Shown here piece after piece: positions 16,857 through 25,651 of a DNA stretch of 64,000 nt. The position numbers were made by a program, and so were the translations under genes. How positions within the stretch are numbered: position 1 is the first letter of the stretch; every line of letters starts with the position of its first letter. Origin of the DNA: a virus; IMG/VR virus record IMGVR_UViG_3300024333_000005, positions 1-64,000 of that record; one strand, 5' to 3'. The notes under the pieces were generated by a model. That model searched no databases, had not been told where the DNA came from, and was given only the letters and a program-made list of their open reading frames with translations.

Positions 16857-18212
16857 ATGCCGCTCATCAAGGGGAAGCAGATCGCCGACAGCGCAATCAC
16901 CGAGGCCAAGATCGGGTCGGGCGCGGTCACGGTCGGCAAGATCGGCACGGGAGCGATTGTCGAGGGCAAGATCGGCACGGGCGCGGTCACGGTCGACAAG
17001 ATCGGCACGGGCGCGGTCACCGAGGGCAAGATCGGCACGGGCGCGGTCACCGAGACGAAGATCGGCGCCCTGGCCGTCTCCGACGGGAAGCTCGCCGGGG
17101 ACATCTCGGACGCGAAGCTGGCGACCCCCTACCTCAAGGCCGACGGCACCCGGGCCCTGACCGGCGACCTGTCCGCCGGCACCAAGAAGATCACCAACCT
17201 GGGCACGCCCTCCGCCACGGCCGACGCGGCCACGAAGGGCTACGTCGACGGGGTGGTCCAGGGGCTCGACATCAAGCCCTCGTCCAAGGCGGCGACGACC
17301 GCGGTCCTGCCGGACTGCACCTACTCGGGGGCGGGCAACGGCACCCTGACCGCCGACGCCAACGGCGCCTTCCCCACCGTCGACGGGGTGGCCCCGGCCC
17401 TGAACCAGAAGTACCTGGTCAAGAACCAGGCGACGGGGCTCCAGAACGGGCTCTACTCGCTGACCACCGTGGGCGACGCCGGCACCCCCTGGGTGCTCAC
17501 CCGCGTCGACGAGCTCAAGCACGGCGCGTCCGCGGCCGGGGCCTTCTCCTTCGTCGAGGAGGGCACGACCAACGGCGACGCCGGCTTCGTCTGCACGACC
17601 GGCGACGTGGTCGGGACCGACGCCCTGACCTTCACCCAGTTCTCCGGGGCCGGGCAGATCGAGGCGGGCGCCGGCCTGACCAAGACCGGCAACACGCTCA
17701 ACGTCGGCGCCGGCAACGGGATCGCGGTGGGGGCGGACTCGGTCGCCGTGGACCTGGCCGCGGCCAACCCCGGACTGGAGATCAGCGAGAGCAAGCTCCG
17801 GGTCTCCGCCCACGGCAACGGGCTCACCGGCGGCGCCGGGTCGCTCCTGGCGGTCCTGGCCGAGAACACCTCGGTCGTGGTCGGCGTCGGTGGTGTCAAG
17901 GCGGCCCGCCCGACCAAGGCCAACAAGGCGGCCGCCTCCGCCGTGACCTCGGGGAACTACCAGGACACCGGGGTCGACATCGCCGCCACGCCGGCCGGGG
18001 ACGGCTACGTCCGGGTGCTGGTGAATGGCCTGGCCTACGAGCTGGGCGACGGCGTGCGGACGAAGGACTGCTACTTCTCCGCCGACGGCGGCAACACCGC
18101 CCGGGCCATCGACGACATCGCCGCTGCCGACTCGCTCTACTGGAACGGGGTCATCGCCGGCTTCGACCTGGCGATCACCGACATCATCGACCTCGACTAC
18201 TGCACGACGTAG
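16857..18212 (+). CDS. fibre-like protein with decapeptide repeats
   Basis: A 451-residue protein. ATG 16857 is chosen over TTG 16851 because AAGGAGG at 16844-16850 is ideally spaced from it. Residues 18-77 hold about six near-perfect decapeptides of the form KIGTGAVTVG, typical of extended beta-fibres. Residues about 95-135 read TNLGTPSATADAATKGYVD, a motif common at the start of phage fibre shaft domains. The C-terminal half is Gly/Ala/Asn-rich and ends in a small domain (YFSADGG...LYWNG). The gene lies between head and connector genes rather than with baseplate genes, so it could be a head fibre or a tail fibre encoded out of place. Confidence 0.7.
   Translation: MPLIKGKQIADSAITEAKIGSGAVTVGKIGTGAIVEGKIGTGAVTVDKIGTGAVTEGKIGTGAVTETKIGALAVSDGKLAGDISDAKLATPYLKADGTRALTGDLSAGTKKITNLGTPSATADAATKGYVDGVVQGLDIKPSSKAATTAVLPDCTYSGAGNGTLTADANGAFPTVDGVAPALNQKYLVKNQATGLQNGLYSLTTVGDAGTPWVLTRVDELKHGASAAGAFSFVEEGTTNGDAGFVCTTGDVVGTDALTFTQFSGAGQIEAGAGLTKTGNTLNVGAGNGIAVGADSVAVDLAAANPGLEISESKLRVSAHGNGLTGGAGSLLAVLAENTSVVVGVGGVKAARPTKANKAAASAVTSGNYQDTGVDIAATPAGDGYVRVLVNGLAYELGDGVRTKDCYFSADGGNTARAIDDIAAADSLYWNGVIAGFDLAITDIIDLDYCTT
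16908..17087 (+). repeat. 30-bp tandem repeats in fibre gene
   Basis: Six consecutive 30-base units, each starting AAGATCGG at 16908, 16938, 16968, 16998, 17028 and 17058, encode the decapeptide KIGTGAVTxG. Units two to five differ at only a few positions, so the array could expand or contract by recombination or slippage. Confidence 0.9.
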
Positions 18213-18214
18213 CC

Positions 18215-19027
18215 GTGGCAGAAGCCCGCGCCGTCCTCTCCCCCTACCGCCCGCCGGGCCGGGTCCCGCAGGACGCCCAGCTCCCCCTGCGCCCGGCCCG
18301 ACGGGTGCTGCTCGACCGGCCCGAGCTGGTCCAGCTCTTCACCGGGGCAGCGCCCTACCGGGGCGGGCCCGAGCTGGCCCACGGGGAGGCGCCGGCCGAG
18401 GGCGAGCCCGTCTATGTCACCGTCGAGCAGGCCCTTGCCGGCCTGGCCGAGCGCACCCTGGCCCTGTCCTCTGGCCTGGCAAGCCTGGGGACCTTCCTCC
18501 GGCAGACCGTCCACGGCGCCATCGAGGAGGGGCTCCGGGTCGCATGGAGCGAGGGCCACCGGGAGTTGACCGTGACCGGCGGCCGGCTCTGGCAAGTCGA
18601 GATCGGGGAGGGCGGGGTCCCGACGATCTCCCTCTGCCCGGTGGTGGCGCTGGCGCCCCTCCGAGTCTGGCTGGTGGCCCACGGGGCCCTGGTCGGGAGC
18701 AATCCCCGGGAGGCGGTGCCCGACGACCTGGCGTCGAACGGAGAGGCGGTCGTCCGCCTGGAGCGGGGCGAGGTCCGGGCCGACCTCCTGGCGGTGGCGC
18801 CCCAGGGCGAAGATGGCCGGGTCGAGTGGTACCTCTTCCTTGGGCCCCGGTCCGGGATCAAGGCGACCGCCCTGGCGGCCCGGGTGCCGACCCCCGAGGT
18901 CCCTCGGGAGTACCTGGCCCGGGTCTTCCCCTTGGCCCGGGTGGTCTCGCAACAGGGGCGGTCCGGCGTGCTGGAGGTTGAGGAAGTCGCCAACCGGCTG
19001 CGGGCCCTCACTGGCACCGGGGCCTAG
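18215..19027 (+). CDS. hypothetical virion-module protein
   Basis: A 270-residue protein from GTG 18215, two bases after the fibre gene stop. Residues 60-110 form a likely helix (EPVYVTVEQALAGLAERTLA) and 140-240 a beta-rich region ending in PEVPREYLARVFPLARV. No signal peptide or membrane segment is apparent. I do not recognise a family. Adjacency to the fibre-like gene might indicate a fibre partner or chaperone, but nothing in the sequence proves it. Confidence 0.55.
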   Translation: MAEARAVLSPYRPPGRVPQDAQLPLRPARRVLLDRPELVQLFTGAAPYRGGPELAHGEAPAEGEPVYVTVEQALAGLAERTLALSSGLASLGTFLRQTVHGAIEEGLRVAWSEGHRELTVTGGRLWQVEIGEGGVPTISLCPVVALAPLRVWLVAHGALVGSNPREAVPDDLASNGEAVVRLERGEVRADLLAVAPQGEDGRVEWYLFLGPRSGIKATALAARVPTPEVPREYLARVFPLARVVSQQGRSGVLEVEEVANRLRALTGTGA

Positions 19028-19056
19028 CTTCCCCTCGCCGGCGCCGCTCTGGTAGG

Positions 19057-20085
19057 ATGCCCCTCGTGGCGTCTACCCTGGTCCAGAGCCAGGCCCACCC
19101 GGCCGACCTGCTCGCCCTCTACCTGCACACCGACGGGGTGCTGGCCGACGCGACCAAGGTCGAGTACGCCGTCTTCGACGCCTCCGCCGGCTACCCTGGC
19201 AACCAAGTCCTCCCCGTCGCCGGCCGCACCGAGGTCACAACCGGCGCCGGGCACGTGGCGACCGGGGTGTACGGGGTCTACAACCCGACGACGCTGGCCT
19301 TCTGGGCGCCGGCCGCGACCATCAAGCGGGGCCGGGTGGTCTGGTACTTCCGCCGGACGGCGACCGCGGCCGAGGAGGTCCTGGAGCGAGCCTTCGAGGT
19401 CTTCCCCGCGGCCACCGTGCGGACCCCCTCGTCGGGGCTGGCCCTGGTGCAGGACGCCCGGGATGCCGGCGTCCCGGCGGCCCGCACCGACGCCCAGGTA
19501 TTCGCCGCCCTGCTCCGCTGGCGGGACCTGATCGAGCGCACCTGCCGGCAGCGCTTCCGGCCCGTGCGGGAGACCCGGACCCTGCGGGGCAAGGGCGGCG
19601 CCCTGCTCCAGCTCGGCGAGCCCCTGGTCGGGCTCGCCTCCTGGTCGAACGGCGGCACCACCTGCTCCCTCTCGGCCCTTCAGGTCTACGGCCACTCGGG
19701 CGCCGACCGGCACAACCCCTACCTGGAGGTGGCCCGGGAGGACGCCAGCATCTTCACCGCGGCCGCCTCATCCGAGTTCACCTGGGGCCTGCCCCAGGCC
19801 ATCGCGGGCGTCTGGGGCTTCGTCGATCCCGACTTCGAGCCGCCGCTGGAGATCCGGGAGGCGGCCCTGCGGGGCGTCTACCTGGGCTTCACCGACGCTC
19901 CGGTGTCGGCGAGCGGGGTGCGCAAGGCCGAGACCACTGACAAGCACTCGGTGACCTGGGCGCTCGACCACGCCCCGGCCCGGCCGGGGCTGCTCGCCCT
20001 GCTCCGGGACCCGGCGATCCAGGCGGCCTGCCGCCTCTACCGAGCGCCCCTGGCCCTGGGGGCCCCGGGCGGGGACAGCCGCTAG
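19057..20085 (+). CDS. head-tail connector (adaptor-like) protein
   Basis: A 342-residue protein from ATG 19057. The N-terminal 125 residues are beta-rich and may be a separate domain. From about 145 the segment FAALLRWRDLIERTCRQRFRP followed by RETRTLRGKGG and a Leu-rich strand resembles gp6/YqbG-type head completion adaptors, in which a helical domain packs against the portal. The order adaptor, stopper, gpG-like, tail terminator-like matches other myoviruses. Confident as a connector, less so about subtype. Confidence 0.65.
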   Translation: MPLVASTLVQSQAHPADLLALYLHTDGVLADATKVEYAVFDASAGYPGNQVLPVAGRTEVTTGAGHVATGVYGVYNPTTLAFWAPAATIKRGRVVWYFRRTATAAEEVLERAFEVFPAATVRTPSSGLALVQDARDAGVPAARTDAQVFAALLRWRDLIERTCRQRFRPVRETRTLRGKGGALLQLGEPLVGLASWSNGGTTCSLSALQVYGHSGADRHNPYLEVAREDASIFTAAASSEFTWGLPQAIAGVWGFVDPDFEPPLEIREAALRGVYLGFTDAPVSASGVRKAETTDKHSVTWALDHAPARPGLLALLRDPAIQAACRLYRAPLALGAPGGDSR

Positions 20086-20493
20086 GTGCCCCTCCCGGCC
20101 CTGCTCCACCCGGTCACAGCGGTCGTGCAGGCGGCCGACCGGGGCAGCACCCCCTACGACGACGACGCTCGGGAGCCCCTGCGCACGGTCCGCCGGACCC
20201 CCTTCTCGGTCCCGGCCCAGGTCGAGTACGCGGGCCGCCGGGAGCCGAGCTACGACATCGGCGGAGCGGCCGAGGACGTGGAGGGCTACCTCGTCCTGCG
20301 GCGGATCGACGTGGAGGCGGCTGGCTGGACCCCTCGCCGGGGCGACCGCCTGGTCAAGCTCGGCTGGCGGGACACCAGCCTGTTCATCACCCAGGTCGAG
20401 GACGCCGGGCACTACGCCGACACCGAGGGAGCCTCCCTCCTGATCGCCCACTTTGCCGACCGGCGCCCGAGCGCCGACCGGCCGGCGCAGTAG
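20086..20493 (+). CDS. head closure (stopper-like) protein
   Basis: A 135-residue protein beginning at GTG 20086, directly after the preceding stop. It has the small mostly-beta look of phage head-closure proteins: an N-terminal HPVTAVVQA strand, VPAQVEYAGRR, then GDRLVKLGWRDTSLFITQVEDAG. Assignment rests on size, fold impression and position between the adaptor and the gpG-like protein. Its stop shares a base with the next GTG start. Confidence 0.5.
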   Translation: MPLPALLHPVTAVVQAADRGSTPYDDDAREPLRTVRRTPFSVPAQVEYAGRREPSYDIGGAAEDVEGYLVLRRIDVEAAGWTPRRGDRLVKLGWRDTSLFITQVEDAGHYADTEGASLLIAHFADRRPSADRPAQ

Positions 20494-21146
20494 TGGCCGG
20501 CAAGGGCAAGGCGGGCATCAAGCTCACTGGCAAGTGGGCGGCCCTGTCGCACGCCCTATCCAAGTCGGGCCCGGCTATCGAGGCCGAGGTCGGGAAGGCT
20601 ACCCGGCTCAACGCCCACGTCGCCGCCGCGGGCATCCGGCGGGAGATCAAGGCCGGCATCCCGCCGGCGCTGGCCCCCCTGACCCGGCGCATCAAGCGGC
20701 GGACGAAGCCCCTGGTCGACCGCGGGGACCTCTGGCACGCCGTCACCGGGACGGTCTTCTCCTGGCGCTTGGCCTATGCCGGCATCCTGCGGACTGCCAA
20801 GGGCAAGGACGGGAAGTCCGTCTTCAACCTCGCCTACCTCCAGCACCAGGGCGAGACCATCCCCGTGACGCCCCGGATGCGGGCGATGTTCCGCCGGCTG
20901 GCCGGGGCCTCCCGGGCGAAGTCCGGCGCCGGCCTGACCGGCCGCGCCCTGGCCCTGTGGAAGCGCAACCCGAACCTGCGCTGGCGGCCCCTGAAGCCGA
21001 CCACGACCCACCTGAAGATCCCCGGGCGGCCCTTCGTGCGCTACGCGTTGCAGGACCCCAAGCTCAAGGCCGAGATCAAGAAGAACTGGACCGAGGCCGT
21101 ACAGCGAGCGCTTGAGGGTGGCGCGGCAGCGCCGGCGGCCCCATGA
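20493..21146 (+). CDS. virion morphogenesis protein, Mu gpG/HK97 gp10-like
   Basis: A 217-residue basic protein from GTG 20493. It shows the typical pattern of the phage virion-morphogenesis/tail-completion family: an early helix rich in Ala/Lys, IRREIKAGIPPALAPLT, a basic RIKRRTKPLVDRGDLWHAVT loop, YLQHQGETIPVTPRMRAMF, then IPGRPFVRYAL close to the C terminus (the family's conserved P-x-R-P-F). It joins tail to head in relatives. The stop overlaps the next ATG (ATGA). Confidence 0.75.
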   Translation: MAGKGKAGIKLTGKWAALSHALSKSGPAIEAEVGKATRLNAHVAAAGIRREIKAGIPPALAPLTRRIKRRTKPLVDRGDLWHAVTGTVFSWRLAYAGILRTAKGKDGKSVFNLAYLQHQGETIPVTPRMRAMFRRLAGASRAKSGAGLTGRALALWKRNPNLRWRPLKPTTTHLKIPGRPFVRYALQDPKLKAEIKKNWTEAVQRALEGGAAAPAAP

Positions 21147-22387
21147 TCCGCACGGTCGCCCGGGCCTTCGACTTCGCCTTCGGGGAGGCCGGCTACGCCT
21201 TCTCCGACGCGGCCAAGGTCCACCTCGACCCGGCCCGGCACGGGCTGGAGCTGCGCCCGGCGGCAGACGGGACCTACCCCCTGACCGCGAACCTCTGGGG
21301 TCGGACCCCGACGCTCAACCCGGAGGCGGTGCGGGCCTGGCGGGGACTCGACCTGGAGTACGCCACGCCGGTCGGCCCGGCCGGGCAGGCGGCGACCTCG
21401 GTGCGCCTGCGGCTCTACGACGGGGCGGTCGACCGCTACTGGAACGGGGCGGCCTGGGCGGCGGCCGGGGCGGGCAACTGGAACACCCTGGCCGAGGCCC
21501 AGGACCACTTTGCCACCTTCCCCCTGACCAACCGCCGGCTGGCCCTGACCCTGGGGCTGGCGACTACCAACCCGACCCTGACCCCGAGGGTCGCCCGGGC
21601 TGCTCTGCTCTACGACGTGGAGCTGGGGAGCGGAGTCGAGGATGCCGTCCTGCGCACCCTGCTCCGGGCCCTACGGGAACGGCTGCGGCCAGAGGCGGAC
21701 GTGACCGTCCGCTGGCCCGGGGGCGTGCAGTACAACTTCGGCTCCCTCGACCTGGAGGAACCCCCGGGCAAGGACCGCGCCCCGGTGGCGGCCTACGACC
21801 TGACCGCCGATCCCGGGCTCACCACCAACCTGTTCGCCAGCTACGTCGGAGGCATCCTGACCCTGACCGCCGACCCCGGCGCCGGGCACAATGTCCTCCT
21901 GCGGGTGGCCTACACCCCCCACGTCGCTCTGGCGACCTCGCCGGACTTCGACGAGGTGGCGGGGCTGCCGGCGATCCTGGGCGAGCGGGTAGCCGAGGTC
22001 CTGGTGGGGGAGGGCATTGGCCCGGAGGCCGCGATCCGGCGCTCCGACCACAGCGCCTGGTCCCTGGGCGCCCCCCGCCAGGTCCGCTACGAGGTCGGGT
22101 TGCGGGTGGTCGCCTCCCGGCTGCTCGACCTGCTCCGGCTGGGCGAAGCCCTGGAGGCTTCCCTCCGGGCAAGTCCTCTGGTACGCTCTGCGGCGCTCGA
22201 CGTGCAGTACGCAGTCACCGTCTCCGAACCCCTCTCCCTGGCGCCCCGCACCGGCGAGGCCCTGGTCCATGAAGGGGGGTTGGCCCTGGCGCTGCGCGGC
22301 GTCGAGCTGTGGTACCGGACCCCGGTGGCCGGCGCCGGGGTCAAGCGCCTGGTGCTCGGCGGAGACCTCGCCGGCGCCATCGAGTAG
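21143..22387 (+). CDS. probable tail completion/terminator protein
   Basis: A 414-residue protein from ATG 21143. It has an N-terminal beta domain (DPARHGLELRPAADGTY) and a second helical-beta part beginning VEDAVLRTLLRALRERLRP, which looks like a gpU/tail-terminator style segment, though the total length is larger than usual. Location directly upstream of the sheath is where myoviruses keep the tail terminator. I have no motif that settles it, so function is inferred from position. Confidence 0.5.
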   Translation: MIRTVARAFDFAFGEAGYAFSDAAKVHLDPARHGLELRPAADGTYPLTANLWGRTPTLNPEAVRAWRGLDLEYATPVGPAGQAATSVRLRLYDGAVDRYWNGAAWAAAGAGNWNTLAEAQDHFATFPLTNRRLALTLGLATTNPTLTPRVARAALLYDVELGSGVEDAVLRTLLRALRERLRPEADVTVRWPGGVQYNFGSLDLEEPPGKDRAPVAAYDLTADPGLTTNLFASYVGGILTLTADPGAGHNVLLRVAYTPHVALATSPDFDEVAGLPAILGERVAEVLVGEGIGPEAAIRRSDHSAWSLGAPRQVRYEVGLRVVASRLLDLLRLGEALEASLRASPLVRSAALDVQYAVTVSEPLSLAPRTGEALVHEGGLALALRGVELWYRTPVAGAGVKRLVLGGDLAGAIE

Positions 22388-22396
22388 GAGGCCGCG

Positions 22397-25132
22397 ATGG
22401 GTGTCACACGGCGGTTCGGTCCGGTTCAGGGCGCAGGCGTGGCAGTGGTGGAGCGGGAGCCCGAGGAGGGAATCCAGGCGTCCGCCCTGGGCGTGGCGGC
22501 CCTGTTCGGCCAGTTCGAGCGGGGGGACGTTTCGACGGTGGCCTCCCCGAAGCTGAACCGGGTCTCCGGGCTGGCCGGCTTCACCCGCATGCTGGGCGGC
22601 CGCATCGCCGCTTCGGTCGCCCCCGACGTGGCGCAGGACTACTGGGCCCACGGCGAGGGAGCAGGCGAGCTGGTCTGCGTGCGCCTGACCGACGGGAGCG
22701 AGCTGACCGCCGAGCTGACCCTCTTCAACCGGAAGTGGGGCACCGACTGGCATGCCCCGGCCTCTGCCAAGGGCAACGAGGCCCAGCTCAAGCGGGCGGT
22801 CCTGAAGGTGACCGCCCGCAACGCCGGGGCCTGGGGCGGCAAGCGGCGGACGCTCTGCGGCGAGTTCGGGGGCGGCGAGCTGACCGAGACCACCCTGGCG
22901 ACCGGCCAGACCCTCAAGGTGAACGAGCTGGCCGGCGCCACCCTGGCCCTGGGTGGCGTCGCCTTCCGCACCTACGAGGTCCTGTCCAATACCGCCGCCG
23001 GCGTGGCCACGGTCAAGGCCGGCGCGACCATGGTAACCGACCTCGGGCTGTCGGCCGACAAGGAGTGGCGCATCACCCTGGACAACGGCATCGCCGTGGC
23101 CGGGGGGCGCAAGGCCCTGGGGGTCAAGGTGGTCGGCGCGGAGGTCGAGCCCACCCTCAACTTCGGGCTGGAGGTCTACCTCGACGGGGTCCTGACCGAC
23201 CGCTACCCGACCCTCTCGATGGACCCGGCGAGCCAGTACTACGTCGAGAAGGTGCTGGCGGCCGACGACGACGCCCTGATCGCCGTCAACGACCTCTGGA
23301 AGCTGACCGGGGAGCCGGTCGAGCCGGACACCCGGCCGGCGAACTTCCACGGCCGCCTGACCGCGGTGGACGCCACCACGGCCACGGTCGAGTGCGTGCA
23401 GGCCATCCAGGTCGACTCGGCCAACGTTCGCCTGGTCGCCGTGCGCTACCCGGCCGCCCCGGCCCTGGTCCCGCACCGGCTCACCTTCACCTGGGTCCTG
23501 GCGGACACGAAGTACACGGTGGCGGCGGCCGCCCTGGCCCGGCCGGGCGTGATCCTGACCGACCTCCCCGACTTCACCGTGGGGGCCGGCGAACAGCTCG
23601 GCAAGGACTACGACCCGGGCTACCCCTTCACCGTGGGGCTGCGCCTGGACCACGCCGCCTCTCCGGTCAACGGCACGAAGATCATCCTCGACGCGCTGCC
23701 CCTGGACGCCGCGGCCATCGCCGGCGGCGAGCTGGTCCCCAACGCGGCGAACCCCTACCGCAAGCTGCGCGTCCGGTCCGCCACCCACCGGGTCCTGACC
23801 GTCGAGTCCGGGGACCCCTCGGTGCTCGGGACCGGCTCCACGGCGGGCGCGGTCACCGGCACCATCGCCGAGCCCTACGCCATCGTGGTCGGGGTCAACG
23901 ACGCGATGCGCATCGCGGTGGACGGCCGCAAGACCGTCGCCGTGATCCTGGCGCCCGACGCGGCGAAGACGGCCGCCGCGGTCGCCCTCGACATCAACGC
24001 CGCCTTCGACGCCATCTTCCCGGCCGGGACCCTGCACCCGGCCACGGCGGTCGCCGGCCGGGTGGTCCTGACCTCGCCCGGCGGCTTCTCCGCCGGCGGC
24101 CCGGCGTCGACCGTGGAGCTGGTCGACGCGCCCCAGAACGCCTACGCCACCCTCGGCATGGCGGTGGGGCTGGTCCGGGGCACGGCCGGGTCGGAGGCCG
24201 ACGTGGGGTGGCTGGACGAGCCGGCGAACGGCTTCGACGGCGGGACGCCCGCCGACCAGAAGTACCTCGACGCCCTGTCCCTCGCCGACACCCCGCTCCG
24301 CCAGCTCGCGGACCAGGGCAAGGGCGTGATCCAGTTCGCCTGCCCCGGGACCACCGCGACCGCCGTGCAGAAGCAGATGATCGCCCTGGCCGAGGGGATG
24401 AACTACTACGCCCACCTGCTGCTCCCGGCCGCCACGACCACCGAGCAGGCGGCGGTCGACCTGATCAACACCACCATCGGGCGGAGCGACTTCGCCGCCA
24501 CCTACTTCCCGAGCTACGGCTACGTCAACGACCCCGACCGGGACGGGGTGCTCAAGCTGATCCCCCTGGTCGGCATGGTCCTGGGGCGGGACGCCCTCTA
24601 CGCCCGCCGCTACGGGGGCTACCACCGGCCGGCGGCCGGGATCGACGCCACCCTGCCCCGGGTGGTCAAGCTCCCCACCGGGGACACGGTGCTCAACGAG
24701 GAGATCCTGAACCCCCAGGGTCTCAATGTGGTCAAGAAGCTCCGGGGCAACTTCGTGCTCTGGGGCGCCCGGGGCCTGGCGAAGACCTCCGCCTTCCGCT
24801 TCCGGGCGCACCGGCTCCAGCTCTCCCACTACGAGTGGGTCTTCCGCGGGGCCTTCGACTGGGTGATCTTCCTGCTCAACACCGCCGCCCTCTGGGCGCA
24901 GCTCGTCTCCGCCTTCAAGGGCTACTTCGCCAGCGAGTTCGCCAAGGGCGCGGTCTACGGCGTCGACCTGGACGACGCGGTGACGGTCAAGATCGACGCC
25001 GAGAACAACCCGCCCGCCAGCATGGCGGCCGGGGACCTGAACGCCGAGATCGGGCTGCGGCTGCCCGACGTGGTGGAGCGGTTCGTCGTCACCGTCGGCA
25101 AGCGGGGCGTCTACGAGGGCGTCTCCGCCTAG
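22397..25132 (+). CDS. contractile tail sheath protein
   Basis: A 911-residue protein from ATG 22397, with TAGGAGG ten bases upstream. The start GPVQGAGVAVVEREPEEG, the early ALGVAALFGQFERGD, a central region with DGGTPADQKYLDAL and YYAHLLLPA, and a C-terminal domain with EWVFRGAFDWVIFLLNTAALW and LRLPDVVERFVVTVGKRG follow the sheath pattern. It is longer than typical sheaths of 400-660 residues, suggesting inserted surface domains between residues 150 and 560. The following gene is the tube protein, the normal order in myoviruses. Confidence 0.85.
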   Translation: MGVTRRFGPVQGAGVAVVEREPEEGIQASALGVAALFGQFERGDVSTVASPKLNRVSGLAGFTRMLGGRIAASVAPDVAQDYWAHGEGAGELVCVRLTDGSELTAELTLFNRKWGTDWHAPASAKGNEAQLKRAVLKVTARNAGAWGGKRRTLCGEFGGGELTETTLATGQTLKVNELAGATLALGGVAFRTYEVLSNTAAGVATVKAGATMVTDLGLSADKEWRITLDNGIAVAGGRKALGVKVVGAEVEPTLNFGLEVYLDGVLTDRYPTLSMDPASQYYVEKVLAADDDALIAVNDLWKLTGEPVEPDTRPANFHGRLTAVDATTATVECVQAIQVDSANVRLVAVRYPAAPALVPHRLTFTWVLADTKYTVAAAALARPGVILTDLPDFTVGAGEQLGKDYDPGYPFTVGLRLDHAASPVNGTKIILDALPLDAAAIAGGELVPNAANPYRKLRVRSATHRVLTVESGDPSVLGTGSTAGAVTGTIAEPYAIVVGVNDAMRIAVDGRKTVAVILAPDAAKTAAAVALDINAAFDAIFPAGTLHPATAVAGRVVLTSPGGFSAGGPASTVELVDAPQNAYATLGMAVGLVRGTAGSEADVGWLDEPANGFDGGTPADQKYLDALSLADTPLRQLADQGKGVIQFACPGTTATAVQKQMIALAEGMNYYAHLLLPAATTTEQAAVDLINTTIGRSDFAATYFPSYGYVNDPDRDGVLKLIPLVGMVLGRDALYARRYGGYHRPAAGIDATLPRVVKLPTGDTVLNEEILNPQGLNVVKKLRGNFVLWGARGLAKTSAFRFRAHRLQLSHYEWVFRGAFDWVIFLLNTAALWAQLVSAFKGYFASEFAKGAVYGVDLDDAVTVKIDAENNPPASMAAGDLNAEIGLRLPDVVERFVVTVGKRGVYEGVSA

Positions 25133-25152
25133 CTCGGAGGGGAGGAAGAAGC

Positions 25153-25596
25153 ATGCCAGCGAAGGGCACCATCAAGCCGGACCACATCCCGGTCAACAAG
25201 TTCATGCTGCTCGTCGCCGGGCTCCCGCCCCTGACCATCCTCAAGGTGGCCGGCATCGAGGAGGAGCTGGAGACCGTCGACCTGCCCGACCGCACCCGGG
25301 CCTCCGGCGGGAACACGAAGCCGTCGACCTTCGACGTGACCACGCCCCTGCACCATGTCGTCGAGCAGGCAGCCTGGGAGGCGTGGTACAAGGAGGCGCA
25401 GGACCCGACCTGGCCGACCGCGAAGAAGGTCGGCACCCTGGTCCTCCAGAGCATCTCGGGGGCGGTCTTCCGCTCCTTCTCCCTGCTCGGGGTCTTCGTC
25501 CACAAGCGGGCGCTCCCCGAGCTGGACATGGCCAACGAGGGCGAGCTGGCAACCGTGGTCTGGACCCTCTCGGCCGACGACGTGCTGCCGGTCTAG
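25153..25596 (+). CDS. tail tube protein
   Basis: A 147-residue protein from ATG 25153 with GGAGGAAG just upstream. It has the gp19/tail-tube pattern of contractile phages: NKFMLLVAGLPPLTILKVAGIE, a loop DLPDRTRASGGNTKPSTFDV, then EQAAWEAWYKEA and a C-terminal ELPELDMANE-like strand with VVWTLSADDVLPV. Length is right for the family. Hundreds of copies per virion would be needed, so strong expression is expected. Confidence 0.85.
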   Translation: MPAKGTIKPDHIPVNKFMLLVAGLPPLTILKVAGIEEELETVDLPDRTRASGGNTKPSTFDVTTPLHHVVEQAAWEAWYKEAQDPTWPTAKKVGTLVLQSISGAVFRSFSLLGVFVHKRALPELDMANEGELATVVWTLSADDVLPV

Positions 25597-25635
25597 CCGC
25601 CGGCGGCCAGCGCTCCACAAGCCCGGCCACCGGGC
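25596..25635 (+). other. paired short hairpins after tube gene
   Basis: A 12-base perfect palindrome GCCGCCGGCGGC at 25596-25607 overlaps the tube stop codon, and a second hairpin GCCCGG (25621-25626) / CCGGGC (25630-25635) follows. Together they could lower downstream transcription or translation relative to the abundant tube protein. No T-run is present. Confidence 0.4.
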
Positions 25636-25651
25636 ATCTGGGAGGCGCCGC

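Noticed and set aside
16908-17087. Regular 30-base repeats that could suggest a CRISPR array
   Set aside because: There are no unique spacers; the units are contiguous, in frame and encode fibre decapeptides.
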